Origin: Heterotrichella gracilis
Taxonomy: Eukaryota > Sar > Xanthophyceae > Tribonematales > Xanthonemataceae
DNA length: 64,000 nt
Assembly: GCA_032358255.1 (NCBI GenBank)
Contig: JAULBX010025164.1
Span: 1-64,000, forward strand
Direction of reading: 5' to 3'
Shown: piece after piece, positions 60,201 to 64,000 of the stretch
Layout: each line of letters starts with the position of its first letter
Position numbering within the stretch: position 1 is the stretch's first letter
Translations under genes and position numbers: made by a program
The notes under the pieces: generated by a model
The model's database searches: none
What the model was told of the DNA's origin: nothing
What the model saw: only the letters and a program-made list of their open reading frames with translations

Positions 60201-60776
60201 GAAGCAGTTGGCGTAGGGGCTTGAAAGGTACTGCCCTGGGTACAGCTTGGAAGGCCATGGCAAACTGGTACATTCACATCCAGCCAGCGTCTTCTGAGGG
60301 GCAATCACCTCTAGCCCTGAAAAATTGACCCATGCAAGTTTGTGAGGCAGTATTGTCTTTTAAGGACCAGGTCAGGCCTTATATAAGCACTAGAGCAGGT
60401 GGTGGCTCACTGGCGCTTGCAGGCATGCACACATGTGGGCATGCGTGCCGGTGCAGAGCAATATAAGTAGTATAAGCAACCTCCGCCTTGTGAAGAAGGT
60501 GTTAAAGAAAAATTCAGGGGTTCGCAAACTTGTCCTACTAGTTGGGCATTGCAACCAAAACGCCCACTTGGGCCTATGAGCAATGCATGTCAAAACCTCC
60601 AAAAAAGTCAAAACCATACCTTCTTTCTTGATCAGAACTTCCTGAAGCACCCGAGTCGCGAAGCATACCTGCACACAGCGGAGGCAACACCATTCGGACA
60701 TAGTCAAGGCGGAGCCACCCTGCAAGATGGCCTTCTGCCCTTGTGATGCACGTGTGGAATGCATGCATGCGTTCAA
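51218..60776 (-). CDS. Receptor-like protein kinase: Cys-rich ectodomain, one TM helix, kinase domain, long tail
   Basis: Approximate exons, 5' to 3': ~60610-60776, 60093-60318, 59540-59908, 58782-58880, 58034-58210, 57632-57779, 57222-57340, 56423-56621, 54965-55373, 54593-54738, 54182-54292, 53632-53740, 53331-53441, 53035-53139, 52565-52729, 51545-52174 and 51218-51452. The ectodomain has repeated short Cys modules (GCECTSLP, SGCRCKEL, WDYCDG, YDYCIG) and N-glycosylation sites; I do not recognise a named fold. The TM helix (VVCIVAVAALVAAACLYV) is followed by the kinase: LGGGNYGQV, VAVKVM, VVHLDIKSPNILL, ADVGLA, GTWGWMAPEL and SDVYSFGVLMWEI. The catalytic Asp is present. DFG is DVG, which keeps the metal-binding Asp. 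The tail is rich in Pro, Ala and Ser, with stretches of PPPPPP and AAAAA. The true N-terminus and signal peptide are not identified. Tyrosine-kinase-like (Raf/RLK) by the C-lobe motifs. Confidence 0.85.
53105..53250 (-). repeat. Duplicated exon/intron junction in the kinase C-lobe
   Basis: The acceptor side of the exon at 53035-53139 (GCCCTTGCCTGCAGCATGGCCACA) has a diverged copy at 53222-53246 in the upstream intron. Confidence 0.75.
54478..54852 (-). repeat. Copies flanking kinase exon 54593-54738
   Basis: The 3' edge (54585-54620) recurs at 54475-54513 (GCCACCGCACCTGCACAATG). The 5' edge (54695-54742) recurs at 54808-54853. The single exon therefore has a copy on each side. Confidence 0.85.
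56785..56835 (-). repeat. Copy of an ectodomain exon 5' edge
   Basis: Repeats 56588-56635 (codons for YTGARGTFT), next to a run of 11 G's at 56754-56764. Confidence 0.8.
57010..57305 (-). repeat. Duplicated ectodomain exon end (TFTCTCTASLGTDCF)
   Basis: 57205-57301 and 57013-57104 are near-identical over about 95 bp, covering codons for TFTCTCTASLGTDCFSMVK and the donor. The intron part with TACTGGTA..AAAAA is also duplicated. A similar pair for the next exon upstream is 57630-57675 and 57525-57570. Confidence 0.92.
57886..58295 (-). repeat. Copies at both ends of an ectodomain exon
   Basis: The exon is 58034-58210. Its 3' end (CCTCACCTCCACTTTGGTCC) recurs at 57956-57984 and 57888-57914. 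Its 5' edge (AGCAGCGCCAGGGACTG) recurs at 58255-58293. A variant telomere-like tract, (AACCCC)n then AACCCTAAAC, lies at 57983-58020. Confidence 0.9.
58336..58637 (-). mobile_element. Complete tRNA-derived SINE with 15-bp target-site duplication
   Basis: On the minus strand the element begins near 58637 with a short hairpin (CCAACGG..CCGTTGG). It has an A-box-like TGGCTGAGCACC (58600-58611) and a perfect B box GGTTCGAATCC (58545-58555), spaced as in a long-variable-arm tRNA (Ser/Leu type). An unrelated body follows, ending in a (TTAC)n tail at 58332-58348. AAAACATGxTGTAAG flanks it at 58321-58335 and 58638-58652 with one mismatch. The T stem does not pair fully, so it is not a working tRNA. 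It lies in an intron of the receptor kinase. A second copy starts this window. Confidence 0.88.
58655..58802 (-). repeat. Copy of the 3' edge of ectodomain exon 58782-58880
   Basis: Segments AAAATGGCACCGC.CAT..CTGCCGCTCAA occur at 58658-58708 and 58758-58795, a tandem pair covering the exon donor. Confidence 0.8.
59240..59625 (-). repeat. Three copies of an ectodomain exon 3' end
   Basis: The real exon end is 59540-59620 (VNVSWGLSQREVYQRLVWPQ). Copies lie at 59395-59475 and 59275-59345, with flanking intron (TGTGTGGTA.GTGCAT.TGGCCA) also repeated; period about 130 bp. Confidence 0.9.
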
Positions 60777-63729
60777 TCATGTTTTAATGCCACGTCATGC
60801 AACAGGTTCGCAGAAGAACCATCTGTGGAGATACAGCGCTGACGAACCTCGAGTAGACACAGCACCGCCGCAGCGAAGACCGCCGTGGACGGTCTGCAGA
60901 GCTGCCTCCCAAGCCGCAAACCGCCGCTCATAGGAGTGGTTGACTAACTTGCAAGTGGGCGCGCAGCGGGGCTGACAGTGGGTTCCATCGCAAGTCTGTC
61001 GTCTTCCTGGTGCGGCTGTCAGCAGTTCCAGGCTTGGAGGTTGACTTTGATTACGTTGACGCTGCTAAACTCAGCGCCCAGTGGCACAGAAAGTGGCTGC
61101 GTGGGCATGCGCATGGGCCCACGGGGACGGCTCCGAGATAGCCTGCAGATAGCTGTACCACGGGCTGTAGGGAGCAGGCTCTTCCGCTGCAGCCTTGGTA
61201 GGACTATACTGTTCTTTAGAGCAGGGCCGAGCTGGGCTGTTGCTGGAGGTGGACGCTGGTAGAAGAGCTGTCGCTTGGCAGAACTAGCTGGGATGTGCTC
61301 CGAGTCACGTCGAGCACTGTGTGCTATGCTAGTGCTACTGTTTGTTCGCTTGTCTTTCAAGAAAGCTGTTTCTGGTCCAAGACGTAACGCTTTACGAGAG
61401 AAAGGCCCGGAAGCTCGGGTTCTGAGTTTGGACTCTGTGCAGACTCTGTGCTTCCATTCTCTTCAGGTTGGACCCGGTGCGGCGTATGAGATTCGGCCTG
61501 TGCAACAGCCTGTTGCAGTACTGCTTTAGAAAGTTCTGCGGAGTTTTGTCGCAACCCTGGTGCCCTGAGGAGTCGTCAGTGACGACACCCTGCGTGGTAT
61601 TCGTCGTTCAGGCTTCTACAGTGCCCGTGCACGGTGCAACCTTCCTGTGTCTGTTGCAAATGGAACAAACCTGGGCGAGATGCTGGTAGCCAGACACAGC
61701 CATGTGGACAAAGTGGACAGTAACAAGTGCACATGCCAGCTTCCAAGATAGCGAACCCACCATACATATCATATGCTGATACAACTGAGGCTGTCGCTTG
61801 GTTGCAGCTTGTGCCCCACTAGTGTGGCATGCCATGCCGCTGTATTTTGGGTATTACTGCTCTAGGCCCTGCCCAGCTCGAGCAAGCGTTGTACACGCCA
61901 GGTAGGGCGGTGTTTAGGGCTAGACTACTACCGACACTGTGGCAAAAGGTGTCGGCTATAGACTGACCTGAGGTTGAGCTAAGATACATCATGTGTGTTG
62001 AAATATGTTGCTTGTACACCGCATCCAGGTCTGCCCAAGGCTGCACGGGGCCAGTGTTAGGTGGCAGGAGGACTCAGGTCAGGGCCTACGTTTTACTGGC
62101 TAGATTAAGCCTCATTACGTGGGACCATGCAAAAGATGGGCCCCATTGCAGTTCGATGTACTCCGACCTTTCAGTCATTGGTAACTGCGATTCAGGCCAC
62201 TGAATGGCTGGTGCACAGTGTATTAAGTGTTGGAGTGAACAAGTTGTAAACCAGCTTTGGGCAGTGATTACAGTGATCATCTTCAACCCAGATTTAGGGG
62301 GAAGTGGGCAGGCCTGTTGTGCAGGCACCAGAAGTGGCATAGTGAGCTGCGCTTTCCACCCACCATGTACCACCCACTGGCCATTGCACTGCCAAGCACC
62401 TGGATGCACCAACCCACTGCACTTCCGCACCTTCAATCCCTTCCCCACTCTCTTTAGGATTTCCGGTGTCGGGTTTTAGGGTACTGGACACGCTGCGGCA
62501 TTCATTATTTGCAAGGTGCTATGGGAGCACGTTTATCTGGATTTTGGCGTCAAATACCAAGCTGACTAACAAGCCTGGAAACTAACAAGCCTGGAAATGT
62601 GGGGTTGAGCAGTGAAAAAATACCTTCTCACTAGTACACCAAGCATTTATCTTGTGATTCTTCAAGAATTTAAATGCCGCAACTAGCCCATGGGCTGGGC
62701 GCCCAGCCCCACCCAGACCTCGCTGGTCCACAAAGGCCACATCACTGCCATCGGCTCACTGGCAGGGACCAGAATACTTTACAGAGTCACAAATCACAGC
62801 AGTTTCAAAGGCCTTGATAGCACTGCAGCACACAGCCTTACATAATGGTGACCAATCCTGGCACCGGCAAAGCTCATCGCCCCGTCCGGGATCACGGCCG
62901 AAAAGCTCATCACCCGTTTCGCCAAATCATCCCTGGGTTCGCATTTGGTGTATTGCATCCCAGATATTGTACTGGTGATCCCCAACTCGCGGCGGCCCCG
63001 TGCAAAAACAGGGAGCATCATCACTGAGCATGCTGCTCTTTTACCAGCTGTGCTTGCAACCAGTCCAGTCGGGCTCAACCAGTGAGAGGAGTGTGAGCAA
63101 TTCTGGTGTAGTATTTGCAAACAGCTCCTTGGTTTGATCGTGTGGGGTAACCTAACACGGTTCTTAAACGCGGAGCTTGGACCCAACCACCAAGGAAACA
63201 GCGAGGCGGACTCTCGCAGAAGCAATATGGACGGGGTATGGGCTGTTGTGGTCTTGCAGAACGTCGATGCACTGCACATCGTGCTTGTCCCTACATCATC
63301 CGACAATAGGCAACCCTTTCACTTTCCCTTGCCTTGTTTGCGTTGCAGGGGCACGGCAGAGACAGGAGGGACAGGTGGGTCACATATTTCAGCAATTTGC
63401 AGTCCTTGTCGTGTGGGTGTGCGCAATTGCCTTAGTCGACCGCACGTGATGTGATGTTGGTGGGATGCAATATGCATGCATGTGCACCATGCTGTGTGGT
63501 TGTAACCCAACCCGGTAGGTGGGCATCAGGGAAGGGACAACAGCGAACCAGCGATGCCTTTTTGCGCACACACATCGTGACCCCCCTCGTCCTACACCAC
63601 CCTCCTAGCAGCTTGCACAAGCCATAACTGCCCCCAACCCCCCCACACACACGTGCCTTGATGATGTTCCCAGCAAACCTGGGCGTACCACCTCCATGGG
63701 GTTCTAAAAACCTCCGATACCACGCGCAG
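60777..63729. other. Region between the receptor kinase and the RS-rich gene
   Basis: I find no gene with recognisable similarity. The longest open frame is on the minus strand (62794-63306, about 170 codons, no ATG at its start). It has no motif I recognise and no paired splice sites, so I leave it as a possible hypothetical or remnant. Other frames around 60978-61554 are similar in quality. Earlier exons of the RS-rich gene may lie at the right end. Confidence 0.4.
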
Positions 63730-64000
63730 GGATAGGCCTCGCGATGTGGACAGGAGTAGAGACAGGGACAGGGACAGGGACAGGGGTGGCAAGGACCGGG
63801 AGAGGGATCGGGACAGGGAAAGGTCATCCCGGCGGTCCCGGTCCAGGTCCAGGTGCGAGTCAGGGTGTTTTTATTGCATATATGCGCGCACTGCTCTGCA
63901 CACCTCTGCTACCCCTGTCCTAGCTTGTTGTCTATGTCCCCTGGGGCGCAGAAGGAGCAGGTACAGTATCACTCTTATTATCTTTTAATTACTATTCTAT
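63730..64000 (+). CDS. Part of an RS/RD-rich (splicing-factor-like) protein, continues beyond window
   Basis: The exon 63730-63852 follows a GCGCAG acceptor and encodes alternating Arg-Asp then Arg-Ser (SRDRDRDRDRGG, RRSRSRSR), ending at a GTGCGA donor. After a 99-bp intron, a 9-nt exon (63952-63960) between GCGCAG and GTACAG would continue the frame as Arg-Arg-Ser. Such tracts occur in SR proteins, U1-70K, DDX23-type helicases and PRP38. With no folded domain in the window, the family cannot be decided. Upstream exons are not identified. Confidence 0.6.

Noticed and set aside
62794-63306. Minus-strand open frame of about 170 codons
   Set aside because: Starts with a non-ATG codon, has no recognisable motif, and has no splice context; kept only as a remark.

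Overview
This is nuclear DNA of a eukaryote, most likely a chlorophyte green alga. Genes are split into many short exons (about 80-350 bp) with GT-AG or occasional GC-AG introns. The H+-ATPase locus resembles the Dunaliella/Chlamydomonas plasma-membrane pump type. The introns are full of short runs of plant/algal telomere-type sequence (TTTAGGG and variants). I cannot name the species. The window contains no bacterial operons, CRISPR arrays or phage.

Layout: (1) 541-3510 +, the 3' part of a DIS3/RRP44 exosome ribonuclease gene. (2) 4990-12520 +, a P3A plasma-membrane H+-ATPase locus with several lesions, probably a pseudogene or a badly assembled copy. (3) 13714-20969 -, a long coiled-coil protein of centrosomal/ciliary type. 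(4) 22355-31335 -, a complete sn1-type diacylglycerol lipase (14 exons, 816 aa) with a tRNA-Ala(AGC) gene in one intron on the opposite strand. (5) 32699-39515 -, a complete cyclic-nucleotide-binding K+ channel (12 exons, 715 aa). (6) 40630-42337 +, a small DUF423/TMEM256 membrane protein (4 exons, 115 aa). (7) 44031-49367 -, a DUF3533/SNG1-like membrane protein (8 exons, 544 aa). (8) 51218 to about 60776 -, a single-pass receptor-like kinase with a Cys-rich ectodomain. (9) 63730 to the window end +, the start of an RS/RD-rich protein. For genes 4-7 I joined exons by hand; all splice phases close and the lengths are multiples of three.

The most striking feature runs across all genes. Nearly every exon edge has one to four diverged copies of itself, with its splice site and flanking intron, in the neighbouring intron, usually next to telomere-like sequence. 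The intact reading frames skip these copies. They form tandem arrays with periods of about 75-250 bp, for example in DIS3, DUF423, the lipase, the channel and DUF3533. So the introns seem to have grown largely by repeated local duplication of exon-intron junctions. Other items of note are a tRNA-derived SINE with a 15-bp target-site duplication, a 41-bp perfect palindrome flanked by a 7-bp direct repeat, and a set of GC-AG introns in four genes.

The genes are ordinary housekeeping and membrane functions (RNA decay, proton pumping, lipid signalling, K+ conductance, receptor kinase) and do not form a pathway cluster. The interest lies in the structure of the introns.
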